DNA of 64,000 nucleotides from Yoonia vestfoldensis DSM 16212 (lineage in GTDB: Bacteria > Pseudomonadota > Alphaproteobacteria > Rhodobacterales > Rhodobacteraceae), in the NCBI RefSeq assembly GCF_000382265.1, contig NZ_KB907983.1, forward strand, positions 1-64,000, given 5' to 3'. A program made the position numbers and the translations under genes. Shown here in pieces: positions 55,364-64,000 of this stretch. Under the pieces are notes generated by a model, which did not search any database, had not been told where the DNA came from, and saw nothing but the letters and a program-made list of their open reading frames with translations. Numbering within the stretch: the stretch's first letter is position 1; every line of letters starts with the position of its first letter.

Positions 55364-55693
55364 TCAGCGCATTTCGGCAAACCGAAACCCGACCTGTCCG
55401 GGACCATAATGCGCCCGCGCATCGCGCCGGTAGCGCAGGGTGTCGACCTGATGGTCGGTCAGGGCGGGACGGAACACGATGCCCATCGTCCCATTCACCG
55501 ACCAGCGGACGACGGCATCGACCCGCTGGTGCAGGATGCTGATCTGCACCTTGTCGCCGCGTGCGATGCCGCTGATCCCCGTCAGGCGCGCGCCAGTCGC
55601 GTTGACATCGGTGACTTGGCCCTGTTGCTCCCCGAAACGGGTGTGCAAGGCCACAGGAAAGGTCGTCGGATAGCGGTGTGGTCGATATTGCAT
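55364..55693 (-). CDS. PilZ-domain protein
   Basis: The 109-aa protein has the arginine pair in RPHRYP at the N-terminus and DVNATGARL, the D/N-x-S/A-x-x-G motif of c-di-GMP-binding PilZ domains, followed by alternating beta strands. The residues favour c-di-GMP binding, but the RxxxR spacing is not exact. It is convergent with ispZ and diverges from the riboswitch region. Confidence 0.82.
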   Translation of the reverse strand: MQYRPHRYPTTFPVALHTRFGEQQGQVTDVNATGARLTGISGIARGDKVQISILHQRVDAVVRWSVNGTMGIVFRPALTDHQVDTLRYRRDARAHYGPGQVGFRFAEMR

Positions 55694-55820
55694 GATAGCA
55701 CCCGAGTCTCTCGTCTGCCCTCACTCTAGCGGGATGGGTTTAACAAACGGTTACCGGTGCAGGGCCCGCTCTGACGCATCGCCATTGACGCGGGTGCGCT
55801 GGCGGCGTATGCGGAAACCC

Positions 55821-55872
55821 GTGGTGATTTGTCTCCGGATTGCAGGCCACGTTAAACATTCTGCTAAAAAGG
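55821..55872 (+). promoter_or_regulatory. SAM-II riboswitch aptamer upstream of metZ
   Basis: GTGGTGATTTG..CCGGATTGCAGGCCACGTTAAACATTCTGCTAAAAAGG carries the SAM-II hallmarks in order: the 5' stem with TGATTTG, the GCAGGCCACG strand (GGCCAC pairs back to GTGG), TAAA, then GCTAAAAAGG that forms the pseudoknot. SAM-II elements control methionine genes in alphaproteobacteria. The aptamer is followed at once by a terminator. Confidence 0.92.
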
Positions 55873-55886
55873 TGGCGGGTTTGCAG

Positions 55887-55919
55887 ACCCCGATACCTTT
55901 GCCGGTGTCGGGGTTTTTT
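55887..55919 (+). terminator. Riboswitch-linked attenuator hairpin
   Basis: ACCCCGATACC, TTTGC, CGGTGTCGGGGT then TTTTTT, lying 14 nt after the SAM-II aptamer and 27 bp before the metZ start. SAM binding would favour termination here. Confidence 0.9.
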
Positions 55920-55946
55920 CATGCGCTGCGCGCGCGGGGGCAGAAG

Positions 55947-57116
55947 ATGAGTGATTGGAAAAAACGCACCAAGGCCGTGCATCAGGGCATCCGCCGCAGC
56001 CAGTATGGCGAGGTCAGCGAAGCCATCTTCATGACGCAAGGCTTTGTCTATGATAGCGCCGAGGCTGCCGAGGCGCGGTTCATCAAGACAGGTGACGACG
56101 AATTCATCTACGCCCGCTACGGCAACCCCACCGTCGCAATGTTCGAGGACCGGATCGCCGCCCTTGAAGGGACCGAGGATGGCTTTGCCACGGCTTCAGG
56201 CATGGCTGCGGTGCATGGCGCGCTGACCTCCATGCTCAAGGCGGGCGATCATGTCGTGTCCGCACGCGCGCTGTTCGGGTCGTGTCTTTACATCCTGCAA
56301 GAGGTGCTGACGCGTTACGGGGTCGAGGTGACGTTCGTCGATGGCACCGATCTGGGCGCATGGCAGGCCGCGATCCGGCCCGATACCAAGGTCGTGTTCT
56401 TCGAGAGTATCTCGAACCCGACGCTGGAAGTCGTCGACATCAAGGCGGTCGCCGAACTGGCCCATGCGCGGGGCGCGCTGGTGATGGTGGACAACGTGTT
56501 CTCGACCCCCGTGTTTTCGGACGCGGTGGCGCTGGGCGCGGATGTCGTGATCTATTCCGCGACCAAGCATATCGACGGGCAGGGGCGGGCCTTGGGCGGG
56601 GTCATTCTGGGCACGCGCGATTTCATCCGTGGCACGGTCGAGCCGTTCATGAAACATACCGGCGGGTCGATGTCGCCGTTTACCGCATGGCTGATGCTCA
56701 AGGGGCTGGAGACGATGGACCTGCGCGTGCGTGCGCAGGCGGCCAGCGCGCAGCATATCGCAGAGTCGCTGGCAGCGGACGGCGCGGTGCGCGTGATCTA
56801 TCCCGGTCTGCCCGATCATCCGCAACATGCGCTGACGATGGCGCAGATGGGGTCGGGCGGCACGGTTCTGGCGATTGATGCCGGATCGAAAGACGCGGCC
56901 TTTGCCTTGCTGAACCGGCTCGAGATTTTCACGATCTCGAACAATCTGGGTGATGCCAAGTCGATTGTCACCCATCCCGCAACAACGACGCATCAGCGGC
57001 TGGATGCTGCGACGAAACAGGCTTTGGGGATCACCCCGGGCCTGATACGCTGCAGCATCGGTCTGGAAGACGCGGACGATCTGTTGGGCGATCTGCGGGC
57101 CGCGATTGGCGGGTAA
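55947..57116 (+). CDS. metZ: O-succinylhomoserine sulfhydrylase MetZ
   Basis: The ATG at 55947 gives 389 aa. It is a Cys/Met-metabolism PLP enzyme: YARYGNPTVAMFE, ATASGMAAVHGAL, DNVFSTPVFSDAVALGAD and the PLP lysine in YSATKHIDGQGRALGG. It turns O-succinylhomoserine and sulfide into homocysteine. O-acetylhomoserine specificity cannot be excluded by eye. It is under a SAM-II riboswitch. Confidence 0.95.
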   Translation: MSDWKKRTKAVHQGIRRSQYGEVSEAIFMTQGFVYDSAEAAEARFIKTGDDEFIYARYGNPTVAMFEDRIAALEGTEDGFATASGMAAVHGALTSMLKAGDHVVSARALFGSCLYILQEVLTRYGVEVTFVDGTDLGAWQAAIRPDTKVVFFESISNPTLEVVDIKAVAELAHARGALVMVDNVFSTPVFSDAVALGADVVIYSATKHIDGQGRALGGVILGTRDFIRGTVEPFMKHTGGSMSPFTAWLMLKGLETMDLRVRAQAASAQHIAESLAADGAVRVIYPGLPDHPQHALTMAQMGSGGTVLAIDAGSKDAAFALLNRLEIFTISNNLGDAKSIVTHPATTTHQRLDAATKQALGITPGLIRCSIGLEDADDLLGDLRAAIGG

Positions 57117-57125
57117 GAGTGTCAC

Positions 57126-58121
57126 ATGCTGCAGCGTATCAAGGATGAAATCGTCTTTTGCGCTGTCGGTCTCTGGATTATCGGCACGATGCGGCGCGAA
57201 TGGCTGCGGCTGGTCTTTCGCCAACTGAAATACGGGCTGCTGCGCGTGCGGGTCGCGGTGCCGCGTCTGGCGAACGAGAAATTCCTCTGGCGCAAGGCCT
57301 TTGACCACGACCCGCGCTTTGCCATCGTCACCGACAAGCTGGCGGCCAAGGACTGGGTCGCCGCGCAGGGGATCGCGGCCATGATGCCGCAGACCCTGTG
57401 GTCGGGCACTGATGCCAATGATATCCCCGACGACCTCTGGCAGCGGCCGATCTATATCAAGGCCATGCATGGCTGCCAGATGAACATCCCGGTGCTGACC
57501 CCGCCCGAGGACCGCGCCGCCGTGATCGCGGCCGCCAATGCCTTTGTGACCCGCGAACATGGCGCGCGGCAGCGGCAATGGGCCTATAGCCAGGTGCCCC
57601 GCGCCCTGATCGCGGAAGAGGTGATCAGCCCGGGCACGGAACTGATGGAGGTGAAGTATTACACCTACGGCCCTATCGTCGAACAATTCATCCTGCGCCG
57701 GGCTGGCCCGCCGGTGACGGCTGCGCGCTGGCTGCGGCAGGCGGATGGCAGTTTCATCCGGTCCAATCAACCGACGGTCATCAGCAAGATCATCGACGGG
57801 ACGCCTCTGCCCGACGTGGTTTACAAGGGGCTGGCGCTGGCCGTTGAAATCGGCGCGCTCTTTGACCATATGCGGGTAGACACCTTGATGGACGGGGACG
57901 ACGTCTATCTGGGGGAACTCACGGTCTACAACATCGCGGGACGGGTGCATCTGCACGGGGACAAGGTTGACGATTACCTCAACCGGTCATGGGACCTGCG
58001 GCGCAGCTGGTTTCTGTCGATCCCGCAGCCGGGGTGGCGCGGTCTTTATGCCGCAGCCTTGCGCCGAAAACTGGACCGGACGGCGCTGGCTGGCAAACCG
58101 ACCGCAATTCCCGCAGGATAG
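57126..58121 (+). CDS. TupA-like ATP-grasp protein
   Basis: The 331-aa protein has NEKFLWRKAFDHDPRF, VTDKLAAKDWVAAQ, IYIKAMHGC, RALIAEEVISPG and GELTVYNIAGRV, the order seen in TupA-type ATP-grasp proteins near polysaccharide genes. It probably joins or caps a carboxylated sugar polymer. No other polysaccharide gene adjoins; its partner might be the kpsCS locus, which is speculation. It starts nine bases after metZ. Confidence 0.82.
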   Translation: MLQRIKDEIVFCAVGLWIIGTMRREWLRLVFRQLKYGLLRVRVAVPRLANEKFLWRKAFDHDPRFAIVTDKLAAKDWVAAQGIAAMMPQTLWSGTDANDIPDDLWQRPIYIKAMHGCQMNIPVLTPPEDRAAVIAAANAFVTREHGARQRQWAYSQVPRALIAEEVISPGTELMEVKYYTYGPIVEQFILRRAGPPVTAARWLRQADGSFIRSNQPTVISKIIDGTPLPDVVYKGLALAVEIGALFDHMRVDTLMDGDDVYLGELTVYNIAGRVHLHGDKVDDYLNRSWDLRRSWFLSIPQPGWRGLYAAALRRKLDRTALAGKPTAIPAG

Positions 58122-58215
58122 GTGCGATCCTGAGCACACGGTTCTGGCGCCTTTTCCACAAGGGACGACACAGCGATGACCGACCTGCGCGCCGATTTGT
58201 TACGTTTCTGCCGCA

Positions 58216-58231
58216 GCATGTCTGGACATGC
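58216..58231. promoter_or_regulatory. Palindrome upstream of folE2
   Basis: GCATGTCTGGACATGC is a perfect 7+7 dyad with a TG centre, 52 bp before folE2. It could be an operator. It does not look like the known Zur site that often controls folE2. Confidence 0.35.
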
Positions 58232-58283
58232 GCCGCAGCCGCGCCATCTTCGCAAGGCGGATGCACCACGAGAGGGTCTAGAT

Positions 58284-59384
58284 ATGAATATCCACGCACG
58301 CGACATGGACCGTCAGCCAACGCGCTCCGACGCCGAAGCAGCCCTTGCGCTTTTGCGGCGCTGGGCGGGCGATGTCACGCCCGAAGAAGTGGCGACGCTT
58401 GATCCACTGGTATCGCGTCTGATCCCCGGACAAGAAGTATCGAACTACCCCGCGCTTGCCCGCGCCTACCCCGAGGATTTCGCGGTGGACGAGGCCTACA
58501 AAGCCTCCATGCCCGACCTGCAGAATGGCCCGTCCAGCCTGATCAAGGGTGCCAAGCGGCAGATCCAGCATGTCGGCATTTCCAACTTTCGGCTTCCGAT
58601 AAGGTTCCGTACCCGTGACAACGGTGATCTGACGCTGGAAACCTCGGTGACGGGCACCGTGTCGCTGGAAGCGGAAAAGAAGGGCATCAACATGTCCCGC
58701 ATCATGCGGACATTCTACAAACATGCCGAGGAAACCTTCAGCTTCGAGGTGATCGAACGCGCGCTTGATGCCTACAAGACCGATCTGGACAGTTTTGACG
58801 CCCGCATCCAGATGCGGTTCAGCTTTCCGATGAAGGTGCAAAGCCTGCGGTCGGGGCTGGCTGGCTACCAATATTACGATATCGCATTGGAACTGGTCGA
58901 AAGTGCCGGTGTGCGCAAGAAGATCGTGCATCTGGATTACGTCTATTCCTCCACCTGCCCCTGTTCGCTGGAACTGTCCGAACATGCCCGCCAGTTCCGC
59001 GGGCAACTGGCCACGCCGCATTCGCAGCGGTCGGTCGCGCGAATCTCGGTGCTGGTCGAAGACGGCCCCTGCCTGTGGTTCGAGGACCTGATCGAACATG
59101 CCCGCGCTGCCGTGCCGACCGAGACGCAGGTCATGGTCAAGCGCGAGGATGAACAGGCGTTTGCCGAACTCAACGCCGCCAATCCGATCTTTGTGGAAGA
59201 TGCGGCACGTCTGTTCACTGAACAGTTGCAACTGGACCCGCGCGTGTCCGATTTCCGCGTGATCGCCAGCCATCAGGAAAGCCTGCACAGCCATGACGCG
59301 GTGTCGGTGCTGACCGAAGGCGCGACCTTTGCCGCCGAAAGTCTTGATCCACGGCTTTTCGCCTCGCTTTTCCACGTCGGGTGA
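58284..59384 (+). CDS. folE2: GTP cyclohydrolase I type IB (FolE2)
   Basis: The ATG at 58284 gives 366 aa. The FolE2 landmarks are VGISNFRLPIRFRTRD, GTVSLEAEKKGINMSRIMRT, and VYSSTCPCSLELSEHARQ, whose cysteine is a metal ligand, plus a C-terminal FRVIASHQESLHSHDA. It makes dihydroneopterin triphosphate, the first step of folate/queuosine synthesis, with flexible metal use rather than zinc. Confidence 0.96.
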   Translation: MNIHARDMDRQPTRSDAEAALALLRRWAGDVTPEEVATLDPLVSRLIPGQEVSNYPALARAYPEDFAVDEAYKASMPDLQNGPSSLIKGAKRQIQHVGISNFRLPIRFRTRDNGDLTLETSVTGTVSLEAEKKGINMSRIMRTFYKHAEETFSFEVIERALDAYKTDLDSFDARIQMRFSFPMKVQSLRSGLAGYQYYDIALELVESAGVRKKIVHLDYVYSSTCPCSLELSEHARQFRGQLATPHSQRSVARISVLVEDGPCLWFEDLIEHARAAVPTETQVMVKREDEQAFAELNAANPIFVEDAARLFTEQLQLDPRVSDFRVIASHQESLHSHDAVSVLTEGATFAAESLDPRLFASLFHVG

Positions 59385-59394
59385 CAAGGTGCAG

Positions 59395-59412
59395 GGTGGG
59401 TCCCGACCCACC
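59395..59412. repeat. REP-like palindrome with CTTACCACC tail
   Basis: GGTGGGTC, CC, GACCCACC follows folE2 by ten bases and runs into TTACCACC. Same plan as the element at 10,561. Confidence 0.6.
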
Positions 59413-59496
59413 TTACCACCAGCCCTTGAAGCCCCCCGTCTGCGCGCATAGTGTCGGGGGCAATGATGAAGTCGGACATTCGTCCAGCAGAGAGGC

Positions 59497-60123
59497 ATGA
59501 CCATGCAAGACCCCGTCGAAACCTACATGAACCTTGTGCCCATGGTGGTCGAACAGACCGCACGCGGCGAACGCGCCTATGACATCTTTTCGCGCCTGCT
59601 GAAGGAACGGATCATCTTTCTCAACGGTCCCGTTCACGACGGGATGAGTCAGTTGGTCGTCGCGCAATTGCTGCATCTGGAATCGGAAAACCCGAAGAAG
59701 GAAATCAGCATGTATATCAACAGCCCCGGTGGTGTCGTGACCTCGGGCCTGTCGATCTATGACACGATGCAATACATCAAGCCCAAGGTCAGCACGCTGG
59801 TGATCGGGCAGGCGGCCTCCATGGGGTCGCTTTTGCTGACAGCGGGGCATCCCGGCATGCGCTTTTCGCTGCCCAACAGCCGCGTCATGGTCCACCAGCC
59901 ATCGGGCGGCTATCAGGGACAGGCGACGGATATCATGATCCACGCCGCCGAGACGCAAAAGCTCAAGACCCGTTTGAACGAAATCTACGTCAAACACACC
60001 GGCCAGCCGCTGAAGAAAGTCGAAACCGCGCTGGAACGCGACAATTTCATGTCGCCCGAAGAGGCCAAGGACTGGGGCCTCATCGACGAGATCGTGGTGA
60101 ACCGTGAAAAATCGTCCGAGTGA
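59497..60123 (+). CDS. clpP: ATP-dependent Clp protease proteolytic subunit ClpP
   Basis: The 208-aa protein has the catalytic serine in [14 protein letters not shown] (about residue 109), the histidine in [10 protein letters not shown] and the aspartate in the ...[21 protein letters not shown] region. The N-terminal [20 protein letters not shown] forms the axial loop. It assembles with ClpX, encoded 138 bp downstream. Confidence 0.98.
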   Translation: MTMQDPVETYMNLVPMVVEQTARGERAYDIFSRLLKERIIFLNGPVHDGMSQLVVAQLLHLESENPKKEISMYINSPGGVVTSGLSIYDTMQYIKPKVSTLVIGQAASMGSLLLTAGHPGMRFSLPNSRVMVHQPSGGYQGQATDIMIHAAETQKLKTRLNEIYVKHTGQPLKKVETALERDNFMSPEEAKDWGLIDEIVVNREKSSE

Positions 60124-60261
60124 TTTCGGGATGTTCACCATGCTGAAAAAGTGACCAGAGGGCAGGTCATTTTGACATTGTAGACCTTGGCGGGCTGTCC
60201 TAGTGTCAAAGCAGGGCAGCCCGTTCAGGTTTTGGCGGGCCTACAGGCCAAGAGGGTTGAT

Positions 60262-61527
60262 ATGGCGACGACGACCGGAAACGACAGCAAAAACACGCTT
60301 TACTGTAGCTTCTGCGGCAAGAGCCAGCATGAGGTGCGCAAGCTGATCGCCGGTCCGACGGTGTTCATCTGTGATGAATGCGTCGAACTCTGCATGGATA
60401 TCATCCGCGAGGAAACCAAGGCGTCAGGCCTGAAATCCGGCGAAGGTGTGCCCACACCGGCCGAAATCTGCAGCGTTCTCGATGATTATGTGATCGGGCA
60501 GGTCCATGCCAAACGTGTGCTGTCTGTGGCCGTCCACAACCATTACAAGCGCCTGAACCACGCTGACAAATCCGATATCGAATTGTCGAAATCCAACATC
60601 ATGCTGATCGGGCCGACCGGCTGCGGCAAGACGCTGCTGGCACAGACGCTGGCGCGCATTCTGGACGTGCCGTTCACCATGGCCGATGCTACCACCCTGA
60701 CCGAAGCCGGTTATGTCGGTGAGGATGTCGAGAACATCATCCTGAAACTGCTTCAGGCCTCTGAATACAACGTCGAGCGCGCACAGCGCGGCATCGTCTA
60801 TATCGACGAGGTCGACAAGATCACCCGCAAGTCCGACAACCCCAGCATCACCCGTGATGTCTCGGGTGAAGGCGTGCAGCAGGCCCTGCTCAAGATCATG
60901 GAAGGCACCGTGGCTTCGGTGCCGCCGCAGGGTGGGCGCAAGCATCCACAGCAGGAATTCCTGCAAGTGGACACGACCAATATTCTGTTCATCTGCGGCG
61001 GGGCTTTTGCCGGCCTCGACAAGATCATCGCGCGGCGCAGCAAGGGGTCCGGCATGGGCTTTGGCGCGGACGTCAAAGACGTGGACGAACGCGGCATCGG
61101 CGAGGTGTTTCAGGATCTCGAACCCGAGGATCTGTTGAAATTCGGCCTGATCCCCGAATTTGTCGGCCGTCTGCCTGTGATCGCCACGCTGACCGATCTG
61201 GACGAAGACGCGCTGATCACCATCCTGACCAAGCCCAAGAACGCGCTGGTCAAGCAATACCAGCGCCTGTTCGAGCTGGAGAACACCAAGCTCACCTTCA
61301 CCGAAGATGCGCTGACCGCCATCGCCAAACGCGCGATCAAGCGCAAGACAGGCGCGCGCGGGTTGCGGTCGATCATGGAAGGCATCCTGCTTGACACGAT
61401 GTTCGACCTGCCCGGCATGGACACCGTGACCGAGGTCGTCGTGAACGAAGAGGCGGTGACATCCGACGTCGCGCCCCTGATGATCCACGACGATGTGAAG
61501 AAAAAGGAATCCGCGACAGCGGGTTGA
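60262..61527 (+). CDS. clpX: ATP-dependent Clp protease ATPase subunit ClpX
   Basis: The ATG at 60262 gives 421 aa. The N-terminal zinc finger uses Cys15, Cys18, Cys37 and Cys40; the AAA+ core has [15 protein letters not shown] (Walker A), [10 protein letters not shown] (Walker B), the pore loop [10 protein letters not shown] and [16 protein letters not shown], and a C-terminal [16 protein letters not shown]. It unfolds substrates for ClpP. A TTGACA lies 85 bp upstream, but without a clear -10. Confidence 0.98.
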   Translation: MATTTGNDSKNTLYCSFCGKSQHEVRKLIAGPTVFICDECVELCMDIIREETKASGLKSGEGVPTPAEICSVLDDYVIGQVHAKRVLSVAVHNHYKRLNHADKSDIELSKSNIMLIGPTGCGKTLLAQTLARILDVPFTMADATTLTEAGYVGEDVENIILKLLQASEYNVERAQRGIVYIDEVDKITRKSDNPSITRDVSGEGVQQALLKIMEGTVASVPPQGGRKHPQQEFLQVDTTNILFICGGAFAGLDKIIARRSKGSGMGFGADVKDVDERGIGEVFQDLEPEDLLKFGLIPEFVGRLPVIATLTDLDEDALITILTKPKNALVKQYQRLFELENTKLTFTEDALTAIAKRAIKRKTGARGLRSIMEGILLDTMFDLPGMDTVTEVVVNEEAVTSDVAPLMIHDDVKKKESATAG

Positions 61528-61558
61528 CGCATCAGCAATGGTGGCTCCCGGTCCATGG

Positions 61559-61594
61559 GAGCCTCCGGCGGGGATATTTTCTTCTCGGAAGATG
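61559..61594 (+). repeat. Dispersed intergenic repeat, type A copy
   Basis: GAGCCTCCGGCGGGGATATT then TTCTTCTCGGAAGATG, between clpX and the NDUFA12-like gene. Confidence 0.8.
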
Positions 61595-61683
61595 CGGCAG
61601 GGTCGGCGCGGCTGCACAGGGCAGAGTACTGGACCTTTCTGGCGCGATAGGGCATGACAGCCGCAGTTTACCGGAGACGCAGC

Positions 61684-62067
61684 ATGGGCCTTGGTCATTC
61701 AATCAAACGCATTTTCACGTGGTGGGACGGCCAGACCTATGGCACCCAGCTGTGGACCAGCCGCAAAGGGTTGCGGGTGGGTGAAGATCAGCAGGGTAAC
61801 ATCTATTACCGCAACGCTGACGACAGCCGCCGCTGGGTGATTTACAACGGCGAAATCGAAGGGTCGCGCGTCAGCCCCGACTGGCACGGATGGCTGCACC
61901 GGACATGGGATGAACCGCCGACAGAGGCGCCCCTGTCGCACAAGACCTGGGAAAAACCGCATCAGGCGAACCTGACCGGCACGGTCGCGGCCTATGCGCC
62001 TGCCGGGTCGATCCGCCGTGTGACGCCAGCTGACCGCAAGGATTACGAAGCCTGGACGCCTGAATAG
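61684..62067 (+). CDS. NDUFA12-family complex I accessory subunit
   Basis: The 127-aa protein reads [19 protein letters not shown], then [40 protein letters not shown] and [10 protein letters not shown], the NDUFA12 family order (W and P rich). It is an accessory subunit of alphaproteobacterial NADH dehydrogenase. It is four bases ahead of the DUF2155 gene. Confidence 0.95.
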   Translation: MGLGHSIKRIFTWWDGQTYGTQLWTSRKGLRVGEDQQGNIYYRNADDSRRWVIYNGEIEGSRVSPDWHGWLHRTWDEPPTEAPLSHKTWEKPHQANLTGTVAAYAPAGSIRRVTPADRKDYEAWTPE

Positions 62068-62074
62068 GGACGTG

Positions 62075-62467
62075 ATGCGCCTTTTTGCGACTTTTGCCTG
62101 TCTTTTGCTGTCCGCCCCGCTTGCCGCCCAAGAGGTCGTTTCGGGCATTGGCGGAGAGATCCGTGTTCTTGACAAGTTGACAGGCGCCGTCACTGATCTG
62201 ACGCTTGCCAATGGTCAGTCCGAGAGCATCGGTGTCTTGTCGGTCATGTTGGGCGACTGCCGTTATCCCGCAGATAACGTGGCAGGCGACGGATACGCCA
62301 GGCTGATCATTCACTACCGCGACAGCGTCACGCCGATCTTTTCGGGCTGGATGCTCGCATCATCCCCGGCGTTGAACGCATTGGATCATCCGCGCTATGA
62401 TGTCTGGACGTTGCGCTGCATGACCGCGCTTGATGACGGCACTGCATCCGAGAACGCGGCGGATTGA
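62075..62467 (+). CDS. DUF2155-domain exported protein
   Basis: The ATG at 62075 gives 130 aa with a signal peptide (MRLFATFACLLLSAPLAAQ) and the DUF2155 core: IRVLDKLTGAVTDLTLANGQ, LGDCRYPADN and IFSGWMLASSPALNALDHPR..DVWTLRC, with two cysteines that may pair in the periplasm. It often stands with the NDUFA12 and aat genes. Function unknown. Its 3' end overlaps the convergent aat gene by 73 bp. Confidence 0.9.
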   Translation: MRLFATFACLLLSAPLAAQEVVSGIGGEIRVLDKLTGAVTDLTLANGQSESIGVLSVMLGDCRYPADNVAGDGYARLIIHYRDSVTPIFSGWMLASSPALNALDHPRYDVWTLRCMTALDDGTASENAAD

Positions 62468-63039
62468 ACGACGGCGGCTGCCAGTTGCTGGTGATATTGT
62501 CGGCGCGGAATCTCGATCGCACCCAGACTGGCCAGATGCGGTGTCAGGAATTGCGTGTCGAAGAGCACGAACCTCCCCCGGCGCAGATTGTCGATCAGAT
62601 AGGCCAGCGCGACCTTTGACGCATCGGTTGCGCGGCTGAACATGCTTTCACCGAAAAAGGCAGCCCCGATGCGGATGCCGTAGACGCCGCCGACCAACCT
62701 GTCGTCCTGCCAGACCTCGACCGAATGGGCGTGGCCCTGTTGATGCAGGCGCAGGTACAGATCACGGATCGTCGGGTTGATCCATGTCTCCGGGCGGTCC
62801 GCACAGCCGTCGACGACATCGGCGAAGGCTGTGTCGAAACTGACGCGGAAATGCCCGCGCCGGATGCTGCGTCCAAGGCTGCGGCTGATACGGAACCGGT
62901 CCAGCGGAAAAACGCCCCGCATCCGCGGATCGACCCAGAAAATATCCGGGTCGTCGCGGCTTTCGGACATCGGGAACACCCCCAGACGATAGGCTTGCAG
63001 CACAAGCGCGGGCGTCAGGGGAAGGTCCGTGTCCCGCAC
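62395..63039 (-). CDS. aat: Leucyl/phenylalanyl-tRNA-protein transferase
   Basis: The GTG at 63039, one base after the accC stop, gives 214 aa. Motifs are LVLQAYRLGVFPMSESRDDP, WVDPRMRGVFPLDRFRISRS, HAHSVEVWQDDRLVGGVYGI and FFGESMFS. It adds Leu or Phe to N-terminal Lys/Arg of proteins, creating N-degrons that ClpAP (via ClpS) degrades, so it fits next to clpP/clpX. Confidence 0.95.
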   Translation of the reverse strand: MRDTDLPLTPALVLQAYRLGVFPMSESRDDPDIFWVDPRMRGVFPLDRFRISRSLGRSIRRGHFRVSFDTAFADVVDGCADRPETWINPTIRDLYLRLHQQGHAHSVEVWQDDRLVGGVYGIRIGAAFFGESMFSRATDASKVALAYLIDNLRRGRFVLFDTQFLTPHLASLGAIEIPRRQYHQQLAAAVVQSAAFSDAVPSSSAVMQRNVQTS

Positions 63040-63040
63040 G

Positions 63041-64000
63041 TCAGGACAGGTGGGTTTCCAGCCAGTGTTCCAGCCAGTGGATGTTGTAATCCCCCGACTG
63101 TACGGCCGGTTCCGCCAGCAGCGCATGGAACAATGGGATGGTCGTGTCCACGCCATCGACAATCAGCTCGCCCAAGGCGCGCCCCAGACGCGCCAGCGCC
63201 TCTGGCCGGTCCCGGCCATGCACGATCAACTTGCCGATCAGGCTGTCGTAATAGGGCGGGATGCGGTAGCCATCATACAGCGCGCTGTCCATCCGCACGC
63301 CAAGACCGCCCGGCGCATGATATTGCGTGATCGTGCCGGGGCAGGGCGCGAAATTGGGCAGTTTTTCCGCGTTGATCCGCACCTCTATGGCGTGGCCGTT
63401 GATCTTGAGATCGTCTTGCGTGAACGACATCGGCAGGCCGGAGGCGACGCGCAGCTGTTCGCGCACCAGATCGACGCCAAAGATCGCCTCGGTCACGGGA
63501 TGTTCGACCTGCAAACGCGTGTTCATCTCGATGAAGTAGAATTCATCGTTTTCGAACAGGAATTCGATCGTGCCCGCGCCGATGTAGTTGATCGCAGCCA
63601 CGGCATCGGCGCAGACCTTGCCAATGCGCGCGCGCAATTCGGGGGTGATGATGGGGCCGGGGGCCTCTTCCAACACCTTCTGGTGGCGGCGTTGCAGCGA
63701 ACAATCGCGTTCGCCCAGATGCACGGCATTGCCCTTGCCGTCGCCGAACACCTGAATTTCGATATGGCGCGGCGTGGTCAGGTATTTCTCGATATAGACT
63801 TCGTCGTTGCCAAAGGCGGCTTTCGCCTCGGACCGGGCGGAATGAAAGGCTTTTTCCATGTCGGCGGCAGTCAGCGCCACCTTCATGCCGCGCCCGCCGC
63901 CACCGGCCGTGGCCTTGATGATGACGGGATAGCCGATCTCCTCGCCCACGCGCTGCGCATCTTTCAGCGTCGGCACGCCGCCGTCCGACCCGGGCACGCA
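63041..64000 (-). CDS. accC: Biotin carboxylase subunit of acetyl-CoA carboxylase, N-terminal part missing
   Basis: The frame is open to the window edge and supplies about 319 C-terminal residues of the usual ~450. It has the ATP-grasp glycine loop KATAGGGGRGMKVA, EKYLTTPRHIEIQVFGD, ERDCSLQRRHQKVLEEAP and the catalytic EMNTRLQVEHPVTE, then the biotin-carboxylase C-terminal domain. It carboxylates biotin on AccB for fatty-acid synthesis. accB would be expected upstream. Confidence 0.96.
   Translation of the reverse strand, partial: CVPGSDGGVPTLKDAQRVGEEIGYPVIIKATAGGGGRGMKVALTAADMEKAFHSARSEAKAAFGNDEVYIEKYLTTPRHIEIQVFGDGKGNAVHLGERDCSLQRRHQKVLEEAPGPIITPELRARIGKVCADAVAAINYIGAGTIEFLFENDEFYFIEMNTRLQVEHPVTEAIFGVDLVREQLRVASGLPMSFTQDDLKINGHAIEVRINAEKLPNFAPCPGTITQYHAPGGLGVRMDSALYDGYRIPPYYDSLIGKLIVHGRDRPEALARLGRALGELIVDGVDTTIPLFHALLAEPAVQSGDYNIHWLEHWLETHLS

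Noticed and set aside
60172-60200. clpX promoter starting with TTGACA
   Set aside because: The -35 is perfect but the sequence 17 bp later (CTGTCC) is not a usable -10.

Overview
The window is chromosomal DNA from a high-GC alphaproteobacterium, most probably a marine Rhodobacteraceae (Roseobacter-group) species. The evidence is the GC-rich codon use, a tRNA-His with A73 and no encoded G-1, a SAM-II riboswitch ahead of metZ, an alphaproteobacterial GTTC-N7-GTTC SOS box, the NDUFA12/DUF2155/aat/accC and Suv3-helicase/S4/fdxA/carD gene orders, and heterotetrameric sarcosine oxidase genes. Assignments come from reading motifs by eye; no database search was run.

Layout. 1-405: right end of an IS21-family element (IstB tail plus terminal repeats) next to a tRNA-Glu. 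0.5-5 kb: recJ, glpX, hom and a small lipoprotein (minus strand). 5-6.1 kb: a TetR regulator and a membrane protein. 6.1-8.8 kb: a TadE/TadE-like/TadG (VWA) pilus-associated operon. 9.1-15.6 kb: glutamate dehydrogenase and soxBDAG (sarcosine oxidase). 15.8-20 kb: dnaG and rpoD. 20-29.3 kb: an SDR gene, then nrdR-ribD // kpsC-kpsS (opposite strand) // ribE-hypothetical-ribB-ribH-nusB. 29.4-31.2 kb: a small membrane protein, a 6S-like structured RNA candidate, SOS-boxed mmcB, a small DUF6324-like protein and tRNA-His. 31.3-36.3 kb: an RluD-type pseudouridine synthase, rpoH, a Gfo/Idh oxidoreductase and pepF. 36.4-41 kb: ATP-dependent DNA ligase with its MBL exonuclease, a hydrolase, an SCP2 protein and a TPR protein. 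41-45.2 kb: Suv3-like helicase, S4/Hsp15, fdxA, carD. 45.4-46.4 kb: a small AT-richer insert with a tandem winged-helix HxlR regulator and a VOC protein. 46.6-57.1 kb: purD, xseA, a periplasmic protein, an AlkB-like hydroxylase, an orphan NuoE-NuoF/formate dehydrogenase beta fusion, ftsY, an EamA transporter, ispZ, PilZ and riboswitch-controlled metZ. 57.1-64 kb: a TupA-like ATP-grasp protein, folE2, clpP-clpX, NDUFA12, a DUF2155 protein, aat and the 3' part of accC.

Most genes are housekeeping. Joint functions visible here are riboflavin synthesis (ribD/E/B/H), sarcosine demethylation feeding one-carbon metabolism, replication/transcription/stress control (dnaG, rpoD, rpoH, clpPX, carD), DNA repair (recJ, mmcB, ligase-exonuclease, xseA) and surface functions (Tad, KpsCS).

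I found no large undescribed defence or biosynthetic system. The most interesting signals are: (1) dnaG, whose last third looks foreign and which is followed by a leftover copy of a different DnaG tail; (2) a family of about nine short intergenic repeats, sharing a GCCTCCGGCGGG core, placed at gene ends; (3) a second set of short palindromes ending in a CTTAC/CTACC tail; (4) a structured RNA candidate with 6S-like architecture; (5) an uncharacterised 184-aa protein translationally coupled inside the riboflavin operon.
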